64,000 nucleotides of DNA, taken from Solen grandis (lineage: Eukaryota > Mollusca > Bivalvia > Adapedonta > Solenidae). Of this stretch, positions 11,514 to 22,060 are shown piece by piece (position 1 is the stretch's first letter; every line of letters begins with the position of its first letter). The notes beneath the pieces were generated by a model. It was not told the DNA's origin. It made no database searches and worked only from the letters and a program-made list of their open reading frames with translations. Made by a program: the position numbers and the translations under genes. The stretch spans positions 63,670,227-63,734,226 of the forward strand of contig CM037781.1 in NCBI GenBank assembly GCA_021229015.1. Reading direction: 5' to 3'.

Positions 11514-11695
11514 CGACAGGGATTTAAAGCATGAACCGGTACTGTCTGATATGCCAGCTACTGGGTCTTTGGCTTGTCGGACTAATTCGGACTCAAATGA
11601 CTTTTGAGGGAGCTGACTGTTTGGTCAGGAGAGGTGGTTTCTTTTAACTCTGAAGCTGGGTGCTTCATTTCAGATGCTAGTCTCCAGCATTTCTT

Positions 11696-11899
11696 GACTT
11701 GACTTGATTATTTGAGTTTACCGTCGCTTCGACAGTATTTCAGTCATATAGTGACGTCCAGCTAATTACAGGTGGAGGAAGACCCCGAATGCACGGAGGC
11801 ATCCGGGTAAAATCACCAACCTACCGCAAGCCAGCTGGAAGGTTTCTTCACATGAAAATCCGAATGATCCTGCCGGGTTTCGAACCCACGCGGTGACGG
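11696..11899 (-). mobile_element. tRNA-derived SINE inserted in the Gypsy pol region, with 12-bp TSD
   Basis: It is homologous to the longer SINE at 33734-33970 (shared body from TTTACCGTCGCT to GGGTTTCGAACCCACG). It is flanked by perfect direct repeats CCAGCATTTCTT at 11684-11695 and 11900-11911, the hallmark of LINE-mediated insertion. It is truncated at the tRNA-head end compared with the 33.7-kb copy. Confidence 0.9.
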
Positions 11900-11911
11900 C
11901 CAGCATTTCTT

Positions 11912-13149
11912 ACATAGGCCACATTTTAGCGGCTCACTCATATCCACCTCTAGGCATGTACAGTCTCTCGGGTTTTTGCACCTAGACAAAGCATTACAAT
12001 GTGGCTGTTTCTTACCTGGTCTGTACTCAATTGTAAGATCATAAGGAGCCTAAATCTCAATCTAGCGTGCATTTTTTCCACTGCGTTCTTTTAAGCTAAA
12101 CAGCCAAACCAAGGCTTGATGGTCAGTTCTAACTAGGAACCTGCGTCCTAGCAGATACAGCCTAAAATACTGGGTAAAGCAAACTACAGCAGTTCTTTTT
12201 CTGTTATGCAGTAGTTACGTTCAGATTTATTGAGAGATCTGCTTGCATATGCAATGACCCCTCTCGGCCCTCTTGGATCTGAGATAGCACTGCGCCAATC
12301 CCTGTCCCTGAGGCATCTACATCAAGGACGAATGACCCACCATTACTAACTGGGTAGCCCATTACGTCAGGGCTAATAAGAGCGGTCTTTATGTGGCTAA
12401 ATGCTTTGTCACATGCATCATCTCATTTAAATTCTCTGTTTTTTTTGCAAGGTCAATAAGTGGTCTTGCAGTTTTAGCAAAGTCTTTCTTTGGAAAGTAT
12501 TTGCACTGTTATTCAACCCAAATGGCATCTTAATCATTTCATATTGACAAAATTTGCATACAAATGCACTCTTTAGGATGTCTTCTTTTTTGAGAGGAAT
12601 CTGAAAATAGCCACTTGTCAGGTCGAAACTGCTAAACAGTGTTGAACCAGCCACAGCATCCAATCAGTCTTGGATCCTGGGTAGAGGAAAACCATCAGGT
12701 TTTACAAGGGCGTTAACTTTCCTGTAGTCGATATATGGTCGTATTGTTCCGGATTTCTTTTTGACCATTACTATTGGACTTGCCCACGGCGAGGTATTTT
12801 TCTGAATTACACCCTTTTTGAGAAGGTCCTCTATCGCCTTCTTTTCTTCATCTACGTAGGCTAAAGGAACCCTCCTTGGACGTTGTTTAACGGGCTCAGC
12901 ACCACCCGTATTTATTGGGTATTCTGCTAGATTTGTTATTCCGAGGTCCCAGTCATCCTTTGATAAAGAATCGCCATACTTAACTAATAGTCCTGCGATT
13001 AAACTGCATTCATGAGGAGACCTTCCCTCTATTGCCTTGTCATATAGTTCTAAAAGATGAGATGGAACCAGGTCTCTTTCTTTCAAATCAAAAATGGAAT
13101 GATTAATGATGTCATTACTATGAAGCACAATTCTCCGTTCATATTCCAT
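11912..13149 (-). pseudogene. Gypsy reverse transcriptase / RNase H with an internal deletion of the RT active site
   Basis: From 13149 the minus strand encodes the RT lead-in (VIQKNTSPWASPIVMVKKKS, RPYIDYRKVNAL), then FDLTSGYFQIPLKKED and MPFGLNNSANTFQR (about 12500). At that point the sequence jumps into the segment normally found after the thumb (DFAKTARPL in another frame), so the palm part with YxDD is missing, roughly 100 residues. RNase H remains are visible downstream: VLDVDASGTGIGAVLSQ, RTDHQALVWLFSLKE and YRPGKKQPHCNALSR, reaching about 11960. A stop at 12662, a frameshift near 12440 and the deletion make the enzyme non-functional. The region between RNase H and integrase (CGLCKKCW) received the SINE. 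Confidence 0.85.
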
Positions 13150-13159
13150 ATTAGAGTCT

Positions 13160-13822
13160 TCATCTGTACACTCTTGGTTCTGCTATTATACTGACTATTT
13201 TTTCTATCTTCTCTGCTTGACCTATCTCTGCGTCATGGTGAAGATCTACTTCTTTTCGGAATGGATTCAGGATTCTAACGTTTGACGTTGCTGCCCTATT
13301 CACGTCTACCAATGTGGTGGCCATCATAAGCGTATAATTTTGCCTGAATTCCTCTGTAGGTTCAACTAGATACACAGCTTGGTTGTCATTATCATCTCCT
13401 TCCACTCTTTCTACATTGAAATCTACCAGTGCCTCTGCCTGAGCGGGTATTTTGATGTCATCCGCAATGACTACTTTACGAGTTTTCTTCTGAATTGTAT
13501 GTTGATAACATGGTATTTCCGTGCCATCAAGCAGAAGGTGATTTTTGCTTAGAAGCAAATCTGCTGGACCAGTTTTGTGCATCACCAATACGTCATAGCC
13601 TAACAAAGCATCATCTTCAATATTAGCGACAATTGCTTCAGTCTCAAGACTTGGATCCCCAAGCTTTATCCTAAAGCTTGCCTTGCCTTTCTCTCTAATG
13701 GTAGAACCTCCTGCACCCTTTAGGCAAACTGATCTTGAGAGATTTGGGCGATCTCTTAAACTGTCATACACCCTGGATGACAAATTGGTCTTTGAGGCGC
13801 CTGAATCTGTCGTAAAGATCAC
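13160..13822 (-). pseudogene. Gypsy aspartic protease region
   Basis: An open frame of 220 codons on the minus strand. Near its start is the catalytic motif TTDSGASKT (family D-[TS]-G-A) and about 65 residues later LLGYDVL, the second conserved retropepsin motif (hydrophobic-LG-x-D). The protease would cleave the Gag-Pol polyprotein in the particle. It follows gag and precedes RT in the usual Gypsy order; the initiating Met is only the first in-frame one, as this is normally part of a polyprotein. The first motif looks intact. The C-terminal half (PTEEFRQNYTLMMATTLV) is the connector to RT. The frame ends at a stop 11 bases before the RT frame. Confidence 0.8.
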
Positions 13823-13994
13823 AGGTTGGCCTTCAATATACCCCTCTGTATATACTCTAGCGCCCCTCTCGCTGCCCTTATTGTTGATATCTGCTATGTT
13901 AACTTTGGTTGGCTGGGTATCTAATTTTCTTCTACATTCAGTCTCACAGCAGGCCTCTTTGGTATCAATTACTGGGGCCTCCCTTTGGCCACAA

Positions 13995-15391
13995 GGGTCA
14001 GCCCTTTGGAGTTTAAATGATCCTAAATGTCCTCTGTTTTGTAACTTCTATTATCACATACTTTGTAACTTCTATTATCACATACTCCCTTGGTTCCTTT
14101 GGTTTGTTGGGCAATTCCTTGCAAATGACCCTTTTTATGACATTGATAGCATTCAATTTCTCTTACGTCAGTTTTATTCCTGTTCATCCGTGTCTTGCTT
14201 GAGTCCTGGGCTCTTTCTAGTCGATCCATTCGTAAAATTAATTGTTGCAACATTTGTGTCTGTTCTGTGTCTGTACCAGCTAAAGTTGGCTGATTAGAAT
14301 GGAAGTATTTCCTTGGGTTTGTTTTGTGTCCTTCTTGCTATCCGCTACTTTGGACATGTTTGTCAACTTCCTGCGTTCTTCGTGTGTTACCTTTATACCT
14401 CTTTTCATTTCTTCCAGCATTCTTAATTTGTATTAGGTTTACAACATGGAAGACCGCTTCATCATCGGTAAGGCCATCCAAGAAGTGTCACACTAAATCT
14501 TCATTGCAGGTAGGCCTGTATCTATGTCCATGAGCCTTTTCATATAATTGCTTCAGGTCAGCGGCATATTCTTCAACAGTCTCGCCATACCAATGGTTTC
14601 TGCTAATGAATTTGAAAGAGAACAATCTAAGTGTTTCGATTTTCCTATACCGACTGTCAAGTTCTGAAACTAAGTCATGGTAATCTCTAAGTGTGGAGAG
14701 AGGAAGCTGGGTGAAGACGAACTCATCTTTCTTTGGTAAGAGCTGATCTAACTTGCCCTCCTCATTCCATCTGAACCGCTGGGCAATGGCTTCAAACCGT
14801 GCTGCCCATGTCGCCCAATCCTCTTCACCAGTGAAAGGGGGGGATTTTTATATGTGTTGTCTGCCTACTATGATTGGTATTCCAATGTCTCTGATGCCAT
14901 GGTACACATGGGATAGAATGATCATTTCCATCATGACGGGATTCAATGAAATTTGGATGAAGTGCACCATTTCTCTCTGCTCTACTACAAGGATTCTCAA
15001 CTGATACACTCATTGGTTGAATAAATGGCAATAACTGGCTATCTGTGCCACTTTTAGATGTTGCACTATTGACCATACTGTCTGCAGCAGGTGCAGCAAT
15101 AATGTTGCTACAGCTTTGCTGTTTAAGCTCTTTCAACTCCATAACCACATCTTGAAGGATATAAGCCATTCCGCTCATCACTGCAGACATTTGGTTTACA
15201 GCATTATCATTTTTTTCAATATTCTGGTTTGATGCTGCCATTGGTATTTCATTTGGAAGCATTCTTAAATTATCCAGGTCAACCTGGTCATTTTCTGAGT
15301 TATGAGGGGTAGGGGGTCTCTGCTCTTGGACTTGATGGTCATTCCGGAAGGAGGTGACACCTTCATTGTCCACTGGTTCTGGATCATACAT
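13995..15391 (-). pseudogene. Gypsy gag (frameshifted)
   Basis: The frame opens at the ATG at 15391, 72 nt inside the primer-binding site, and runs to about 14825 with an acidic N-terminus and a heptad-like stretch (MSAVMSGMAYILQDVVMELK). In a second frame, 14820-14300 encodes a capsid-like helical region (KKDEFVFTQLPLSTLRDYHD, ETVEEYAADLKQLYEKAHGH) with stops. A third stretch (14253-14023) ends in a zinc knuckle CYQCHKKGHLQ whose fourth ligand is out of frame by one nucleotide. Gag would form the particle shell and package RNA. At least three lesions make it a pseudogene. Confidence 0.75.
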
Positions 15392-15462
15392 AGTTTAAAT
15401 CTGCTTGGTCTCTTATTGGAAACGCTGGTTTGATCTCTGGATCTGATGTAAGGAATTATCAG

Positions 15463-15480
15463 ATCCCACCGCTGCCACCA
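15463..15480 (-). other. Primer-binding site complementary to the 3' end of tRNA-Leu
   Basis: The plus-strand text ATCCCACCGCTGCCACCA equals the last 18 nt (including CCA) of a metazoan tRNA-Leu acceptor/T-arm. The minus strand is therefore an 18-nt PBS. It is 4 nt from the 5' LTR boundary (15485). Confidence 0.85.
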
Positions 15481-15484
15481 TAAA

Positions 15485-16820
15485 TGTTACGCTCCTCTTG
15501 AGCTACCTTAAACATCACGATCCTCTAGAGCTACCTTAAACGTCACGCTCCTCTAGAGCTACCTTAAACTTCTCTTGAGCTGCCACCTTAAATATCACGT
15601 GCATACTTCTCTTGGACTCTCACAAGCTACTAATGTTCGTGTGAGTGTGTGGCTGACTGTGTATGTGTTGGACTCCAGTAAATGACTAATACCAAAGTTA
15701 GGGATAAACAAATTAAGTGAGACAGTATAAATTAAATGAATTAAAATTTAATGAACTAGTATCTTAAAACTCTGTTCATATCCACTCTAATTCACAGGCT
15801 AGTACAACCTCAAAGCTTAAAGTAAACAACAGATGTACTTATATTTAAGCAGAGTCAACTTATTCTAACAATTCACAAATCCTAGAATAAAGCTTAATGT
15901 TTCTCTAAAATAAATGAATAACCCCTAAGTATGTCTCCTTTTATGCAATTAAATATAAAAAAGAAAAAAAAAACGAAAATGCCAAAAACCCTAACACCTT
16001 CAATTTCCGGAAAAAGGGAGGGGGTTTATATACCCTAGCAGACTTCCACAGTTCCACAGCTGTGGAACTGTGGCCCACAGAAAAGTCTGTGGAATCCCAC
16101 ACTTAAACCTGTGGGTTCCACAGAAAAACTTGTGGAACTATTCCACCAAAATTGTAGGGCTTTCCCACAAAAACGTTGGGAAGTTATTTAAACAATACAA
16201 ATTATTATTTTACTGCTTAAAGTGATTGCATTTAATCCTAAAATGTACAAAATATCATTTTACACAAAATGATATAAATAAATACCTCAAAAGGTCTTTT
16301 TCAATTTAAGTTGAACATTGTGGAATGTATCAATCTAAAAATAGATTACTTCAGCACCCTTGGAGTCCCCAATAGCATCCCACACTAAAAATCAAGACAG
16401 CTGCCAATGTCAATACACATCAATGTAGATATTTAAACTTTACTAAAGTTTACACAACAATAAGGAGGATTTAGGATAACAAATTTGGCAGAACTCTGAT
16501 GAATCATAAACTTTAACAGGAAAAGTAGAACCTGTGCTTATACAAAGACGTATTTGCATATAATTAATGAAAATAGAGCTCATGGAAACGTTGGATATAT
16601 TCATATGGAGTTCTGACATAGAAAACATAGGAAGACAGAAGAACAAATAGAGCTAAACACTGGCAAGAATACTAAATGAAGATTTGTTGTTCTGTGTTTT
16701 TAATCAGAACAATGATCTAAATCATGTCTTAGTGCCAGTAAAATCATCATTTAACGAAACTATGAAGTGGCTAGCCAAAAGCATACAGAAGACAAATTTT
16801 GAAAAACCCTGATCATTACA
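15485..16820 (-). repeat. 5' LTR of the Gypsy element (1336 bp)
   Basis: Direct repeat of 5560-7765 with the same ends and TATA box, but with only about four copies of the 28-bp minisatellite (15485-15590). The LTRs differ by scattered substitutions and small indels, so the insertion is not recent. Confidence 0.9.
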
Positions 16821-17227
16821 ATATCATCTAATATCTAATCACTCTTCTATACAATCTCATTTAACCATAATTGGGACAATTTGCTAGACCAGAATCCCTT
16901 TTATTCCTTTATTCAATGGAGAAATAATTCCATTATACCGTTTTTGTTTACATCGCTTCTTTCATTGTCCTAGAAGTTGACCTTGTCAATCAAGCGCTTC
17001 GGTGCACATCAGGTGGTCATTGTCTCCTTGTTGTTACGTCATTAGGGATTCTCCCTTTCTCCTGTATCACATTGGCTCATTATAGTTGACACAGCTCTCC
17101 ACGTGGTATACGTTGCGCCATTCAGCTGTTTCGGTAAATATCTTCCCTGTGTACATATTTTGTATTTCAGGCAATAGTTTTCATGATATAATTATTTATA
17201 TTTTGTCCATCTAAGAGCGCTGAGCAA
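16821..17227. other. Unassigned sequence between the Gypsy 5' LTR and the Tigger transposase
   Basis: No ORF and no copy of the Tigger terminal repeat (CAGTCGACACTCGTTATCTC) is visible here. It may be the 5' part of the Tigger element or host DNA. Confidence 0.4.
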
Positions 17228-17340
17228 TCTGGCGAAGGACCCGGAATTTCTGGGGGGATAACCAGATCAGCATTTAGCTCTGATATAACCGAGCAATCCA
17301 GTGAAGGACTCAGGTTTAATCCTGGGGGGATAACTGGATC
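17228..17340. repeat. Imperfect tandem duplication just upstream of the transposase ORF
   Basis: Two copies of about 55 bp run from GAGCAATCYRGYGAAGGAC to GGGGGGATAACYRGATC (starting near 17222 and near 17291). Each could form a small stem because CTGG/CCAG or CCAGT/ACTGG pair across the unit. Confidence 0.6.
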
Positions 17341-17359
17341 GGTTAGGACTAAAAGAGGA

Positions 17360-18895
17360 GTGAAAAGAAAGTTGGAAACAAAATCATACGAAGTAAGATA
17401 CGAAGCTATTATGGAAGTTGAGCAAGGACAAACATCAAAAAAACAAATTGCGGAGAAGTTTGGTATCCCACCATCTACACTTTCGACATGGATAAGAAAA
17501 AAAGATGAAATAAAAAAGAGATTCGAATCGGCCGATTTCGGTCCGCAGAGAAAAAAGGACAGACAGGCAAAATACCCTCAGGTAGAGGAAGCCTTGCTAA
17601 AATGGTTTTCCAATGCCAGAGCCCAAAATATTCCTATTTCGGGTGAAATAATGAGGGAGAAAGCTAAAGAGTTTGCTCAAATGGGTCTTGCTGGTCCAGA
17701 TTTTGAATGTTCGGTAGGTTGGCTTGAGCGTTTTAAAGCTCGGCATGGCATATCCTACAAGCGCATTTGTGGCGAATCAAGCAGTGTCGTGGCAGGCGAC
17801 AATATTGAGCAGTGGAATGGGAAATTAGCTACCCTATTGCAGCAATATGAGCCTGACTGTATTTACAATGCGGATGAGACCGGCATCTTTTATAAATTGG
17901 TCCCAGACAAGACATTAGAATTTAAGAAAAAGGCCTGTCATGGCGGGAAACAAAGCAAGGACAGGCTTACAGTTCTTGTATGTTCCAATATGACAGGCAC
18001 TAAAAAGCATCCCCTTCTTGTGGTGGGGAAATCTCAAAAGCCACGTTGCTTTAAAAATGTAAAATCCCTACCCACAGAGTATGTTGCAAATTCAAAAGCC
18101 TGGATGACGAGTGAGATTTTCTCAAACTGGCTAAAAAAATTCGACAAAAAAATGTCGAAATCAAACAAGAAAGCAGTACTGATTATTGACAACTGTCCCG
18201 CTCATCCCGTCGTGCAAGGTCTCCAAGCTGTGAAAGTTGTGTTTTTACCTCCGAACACGACTAGTGTCACACAGCCCATGGACCAAGGTGTGATTAAGAA
18301 CTTAAAGGTTCACTATAGAAAGCTTGTGCGACACAAACAAATCCAATCCATCGACAGTGACAAACCGTTCTCTTTAAATGTCCTGGAGGCACTGAGGATG
18401 CTTAAACAAGCTTGGGACTCAGTGAAAGAGACAACGATTGCCAACTGCTTTCGCCACGCCAATTTCACCATAACTGATTCATACCCCGAGCCAGAGGAAG
18501 ATCCAGATGACGATATTCCCCTTATCCACCTAGCCTCCCTGACAAATGGTGCTCCTTTCGAAGACTACGTGACAGCTGATGACGAACTCCCAACGTGCGA
18601 AGAAGTGACAGACGAATCGATAGTGAAAAACATCATCTCCGCCCCACTTGAAGAAGAAACCCCCGAAGCAGACGATGATGGCGAGGAAGTAAAGACCTAC
18701 ACCCTGGACGGAGCCATGCAGGCCACCGATTACATTACGGGATTCTTAGAGACTTTCGAGAAATACGAGAAAGCTAGATCAGCAATTAGTGAAGTGAATC
18801 GTGCTCTGTTGGACATAAGTTTGAGAAAACTGTGTACAAAACAAACTGATATCACAAGGTTCTTTGAGGTGTGCGATAAAAATGATAGACAGTAG
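17360..18895 (+). CDS. Tigger/pogo-family transposase, intact 511-aa ORF
   Basis: The protein begins with a psq/CENP-B-type helix-turn-helix (about residues 10-55: KKQIAEKFGIPPSTLSTWI), then a second CENP-B DNA-binding domain (about 60-135: VGWLERFKARHGISYKRICG) and a DDE_1 catalytic core. The catalytic Asp residues lie in YNADETGIFY, LIIDNCPAHP and TQPMDQGVIKNLK, the expected pogo DDD triad. The C-terminus is acidic and ends with KQTDITRFF, a canonical PCNA-interacting (PIP-box) pattern, as reported for Drosophila Pogo transposase. Length is normal for the family, and the frame has no stops. The enzyme would bind its element's ends and cut and paste it, with TA target duplication. A terminal repeat is found only on the right side (19289), so this copy may be immobile even though the protein looks functional. 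The start was chosen at the first in-frame codon giving MKRKLETKSYEV. Confidence 0.92.
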   Translation: MKRKLETKSYEVRYEAIMEVEQGQTSKKQIAEKFGIPPSTLSTWIRKKDEIKKRFESADFGPQRKKDRQAKYPQVEEALLKWFSNARAQNIPISGEIMREKAKEFAQMGLAGPDFECSVGWLERFKARHGISYKRICGESSSVVAGDNIEQWNGKLATLLQQYEPDCIYNADETGIFYKLVPDKTLEFKKKACHGGKQSKDRLTVLVCSNMTGTKKHPLLVVGKSQKPRCFKNVKSLPTEYVANSKAWMTSEIFSNWLKKFDKKMSKSNKKAVLIIDNCPAHPVVQGLQAVKVVFLPPNTTSVTQPMDQGVIKNLKVHYRKLVRHKQIQSIDSDKPFSLNVLEALRMLKQAWDSVKETTIANCFRHANFTITDSYPEPEEDPDDDIPLIHLASLTNGAPFEDYVTADDELPTCEEVTDESIVKNIISAPLEEETPEADDDGEEVKTYTLDGAMQATDYITGFLETFEKYEKARSAISEVNRALLDISLRKLCTKQTDITRFFEVCDKNDRQ

Positions 18896-19254
18896 AATGC
18901 AATTACATGTAATTATCAGTGATATTTCGTTGTGCAAAGTGCTTTGAAAAATGTGCATGTTTATAAATGCTCTTTATTTGTAGAATGCAGTTCGTATGTT
19001 TTCGCTCCATATTATTGTTGTAACCCTATTTGTTTATTTTGTTTACCGTTCTGTATTTATTGCAAGAAACGATTGAATAAATAAAGAAAAATGTTACTAA
19101 TGGATTATTATTTATTAATATATTCCACAAAGAGATCTTCATAAGAGATCGACAGCATATTTATAGCACGATACAGGTAAGATTTCTATTTCATAATCCA
19201 ACAATACCGCATTTCGGATTGGTCAAATTTCGGATATCTCGAAATATTTTTTTT

Positions 19255-19289
19255 GGTCCCATGAAATTGGAGATAACGAGTGTCGACTG
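19255..19289 (+). repeat. Right terminal repeat of the Tigger element
   Basis: The sequence ends GAGATAACGAGTGTCGACTG followed by TA. Its reverse complement CAGTCGACACTCGTTATCTC matches the typical Tigger/pogo TIR form. The matching left TIR was not found within 540 bp upstream of the ORF. Confidence 0.75.
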
Positions 19290-19291
19290 TA

Positions 19292-20220
19292 TTTTGAGTT
19301 AAATTAATCAACGCTTTACTTTCAGGAGATGACAGGATTGGTCATTAGAATTTGATTATGAGAATTATTGTATTATTAAATGGAATTATAATCATAACAT
19401 TAGATATGAATCTTGATTAAAAAGAGTGACTTGTTGATTGGATATTAGTATTGATATAAAGGTTTTAATAACATTGTTAAATTCATGTGCCAATAACGTT
19501 GACACAGTGATTGCTATTAGAAAACGCACTATAGTGCTAATTGGCTCAGTGCACTTTTGTATTTGAATATTGCAGGTTTGGTGCATTAGTGGTCCTAAAT
19601 GTGTTGATTTAATTTTGTGCAAAAATTTAAAATTAATTCTTGTGTAATTGTATAGTTTATTTAATAATTTGAACTGAAAGAGGCACTCAACCAGAACAAT
19701 AAGTGTTGATAATACTTCACTGTTGATGCTAGCAGTTAATTTTCTTTGTGTATTGATAATTTGAACTTTGTTTATACTCGCACGCTTCGAGTGTGACTTT
19801 GTTTTTTTTTTTATACAACAGTACTTGGTGAATTGAAGTTAAGGAATATTCATGCAATAGTGCTTTGAGTTTATAGTGTATTTCATATATGATTATTTTA
19901 TTTCTGATTAATCTCTAATAATTATTGATATTGAAGATTAGCAAAATTGTATTTTAAATTCTATATTGACAACGGAGAATCATTTTAGATATTGAGTTTG
20001 TGAAATGTGATATCATTGACATTTATAGTGTTGAGTTGTGTTGATAACGGTCCAAATAGTGATGTTATTAGTGATAAGAGATAATCATTAGTGATAAGAG
20101 ATAAGCACTAGTCATAAACATTAGTGATAAGAGATAATCAGAGATAATCATTAGTGATCAGCATTAGTTATAAGAGGTAAGCATTGAATTGAGTCTGATT
20201 CGAGACATCATTGAAATATG
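19292..20220 (+). other. Leader region before the second Gypsy gag, no gene
   Basis: AT-rich, with no convincing ORF and no match to the 3' LTR of this element. The last part (about 20064-20180) is an imperfect tandem repeat of units such as ATTAGTGATAAGAGATAA. Confidence 0.5.
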
Positions 20221-21276
20221 ACAGAAACTTCAGAAGGTACTGATTTGGCCAGTAATGTTTCTGAAGATGACACAAAAATCATCGAGGCAATGAAACATTT
20301 AAATTAAAGCCTCAAAAAAATTGAAAGCCCAGAGGATCTGGAACACTTCATGAAATTTTATTCGGATGAAATGGATAAGGCAAAGACTCAGGAAAAGTCA
20401 TGAAAGGGGTACAAGTGCCCAAGATATCTATATTCTAAGGTGAACAAGATAAGAGAGAAGTGAGCTTTTCAACTTGGAGGTATGAAGTTAGATGCTTGAT
20501 TGCAGAGGCTACTTACTCCGAAGAACAAATCCTAAATGGAATTAGGCGATCGTGCAAAGGAGAAGCTGGAAATATATTGAGAAGGATTGGGCATACATGC
20601 ATCAATAGATGACATAATGAAGACATTTGAATCATCCTATTTCATGGTTGACACTGCAGAGTCTATACTCCGGAAATTTTATGCGTGCAGCCAACAACAA
20701 AATGAACTGGTCACCAAGTATGCTTCTTAAGTAGAGGACATATTTGCACAAGCAGTGGAATTAAAGGCATTGTTACCAACGCAGGAGGAAATTTTGAAAA
20801 GTGTACTTTACCAAGTTCTTCAACCACAACTAAGGCAGGCTGTGACATATAAATGTGAGACGGTAAAAGATTATGACAAGTTCAAAATTGAACTACGTAA
20901 AATAGAATCCAGGATAAAAGAAGATTCAATGAAGAAATCTACATGTCAAGCAGCAACATCAAGTAGATATGAAGAAAAATCGGAATTAAAGGAAATAAAA
21001 GATCTTTTGGCTAAATTAAGGGAAAGAATGGACAAACTGGAGAAGAAAGATGATGACCATAAAGCTCAACCATCTGGATACCAACATCAATATAGAGGTT
21101 ATAGAGGTCAAGGAACATTTAGAAGAAATGGCAGTAACTTCAGAGGCGGATACGACAACAGAGGTAGAGGTCGTGGAAATCACCAGCCATCTAAGCCTAT
21201 TGGATCCAATACATTTGCTCCAGTTTGCTATAATTGCAATAAGAAAGGCCATCTTGCGAGAAACTGCCCAAACTAG
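20221..21276 (+). pseudogene. Second Gypsy element: gag
   Basis: The frame starts at ATG 20219-20221 (MTETSEGTDLASN) but is interrupted by stops near 20306 and 20402, a frameshift near 20585 and a stop near 20730. From 20731 to 21276 it is open: a capsid-like helical region (ILKSVLYQVLQPQLRQAV), a long charged coiled coil (LKEIKDLLAKLRERMDKLEK), an RG-rich patch (YRGYRGQGTFRRNG, GGYDNRGRGRG), and a complete CCHC knuckle CYNCNKKGHLARNC. The RG and CCHC parts would bind RNA. The gag-pol boundary follows the TAG at 21274. Confidence 0.8.
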
Positions 21277-21299
21277 TCTGTGCCTTTGTTAATGGATCG

Positions 21300-22060
21300 G
21301 ACCAAGGCACCAACGTCAGCCGTAAAGATCCAAAATTAGTTGGAAGCGCAACAGAAGCTCGAGTTAAGATCAACAATCACGAGACATCAGCTTTATTACA
21401 CAGTGGAAGCTGTATTAGCAGCATTACCAAGGCATTTTATGACGAACATTTACCATCAACCGAGATTCGACTTTTGAATGAGATTTTGAAAGTGGAATGT
21501 GCTGATGGTAGTGAATTGCCATACCTAGGTTATATGAAGCAACTCTTAGCACAAATGGAATCGAGAAGTCAACAGACCAGCAATGTCTATTTTTAATAAC
21601 ACCAGAAACAAAATACAGCTAATCAACATCAGTATTATTAGGGACAAATATTTTAAATCAACTTTTATCAAATTGCAGAATAAACTTTGGCGATACATTC
21701 CTCCAAAAAGCAAAACTGTTCACACCATGGTATTTAACTTTTCGGTGTATTGCACTTAGAAAAAAAGAACTAAAAGGGAATAAGGACCGGATAGCTATTA
21801 TCAAATGTGCTGAACGAGGAAAGATTATTATTGGACCAAACGAAACTGTCAATATACGTGGTTATACTGATAATGAATTAGGATTCCCATCAACTTGCGC
21901 CATCATACAGGAAACTGATGACTCTGCATTGCCAGACTTTGTGGATGTTACACCCACAGTTGTTCAATATAGATATAAGAACATGTCTCTAACGTTACGA
22001 TTAATTCCATTACGGTCTCACCAAAATCTATTCTTTGTGAACTCCAACCTGTAACCATCG
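21300..22060 (+). pseudogene. Second Gypsy element: protease and linker, broken
   Basis: A retropepsin-like segment is recognisable around 21390 (ALLHSGSCISSITKAFYD). The catalytic Asp of the usual D-S-G motif is replaced by His (codon CAC). Stops and frame changes follow (for example TAA at 21594). 21720-22060 resembles the spacer before RT. Confidence 0.6.

Larger units (their letters stand above)
5560..16820 (-). mobile_element. Full-length Ty3/Gypsy LTR retrotransposon, degraded, minus strand
   Basis: The LTRs at 5560-7765 and 15485-16820 are direct repeats with TGTAAT...TAACA ends on the coding strand. A primer-binding site lies 4 nt inside the 5' LTR and a purine tract abuts the 3' LTR. 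Gene order on the minus strand is gag, protease, RT, RNase H, integrase (protease-RT-RH-IN order is Ty3/Gypsy), then an extra ORF. The internal region is about 7.7 kb. Several frameshifts, an RT deletion and a SINE insertion make this copy inactive. I find no clean target-site duplication at the outer ends (flanks CATA and ATAT). Confidence 0.9.

Noticed and set aside
13683..14297. 204-codon plus-strand ORF with hydrophobic stretches
   Set aside because: It lies antisense to the Gypsy protease and gag; the hydrophobic content is a complement artefact.
5556..16825. A clean target-site duplication for the first Gypsy element
   Set aside because: Outer flanks CATA and ATAT do not match exactly; only a shifted overlap is seen.
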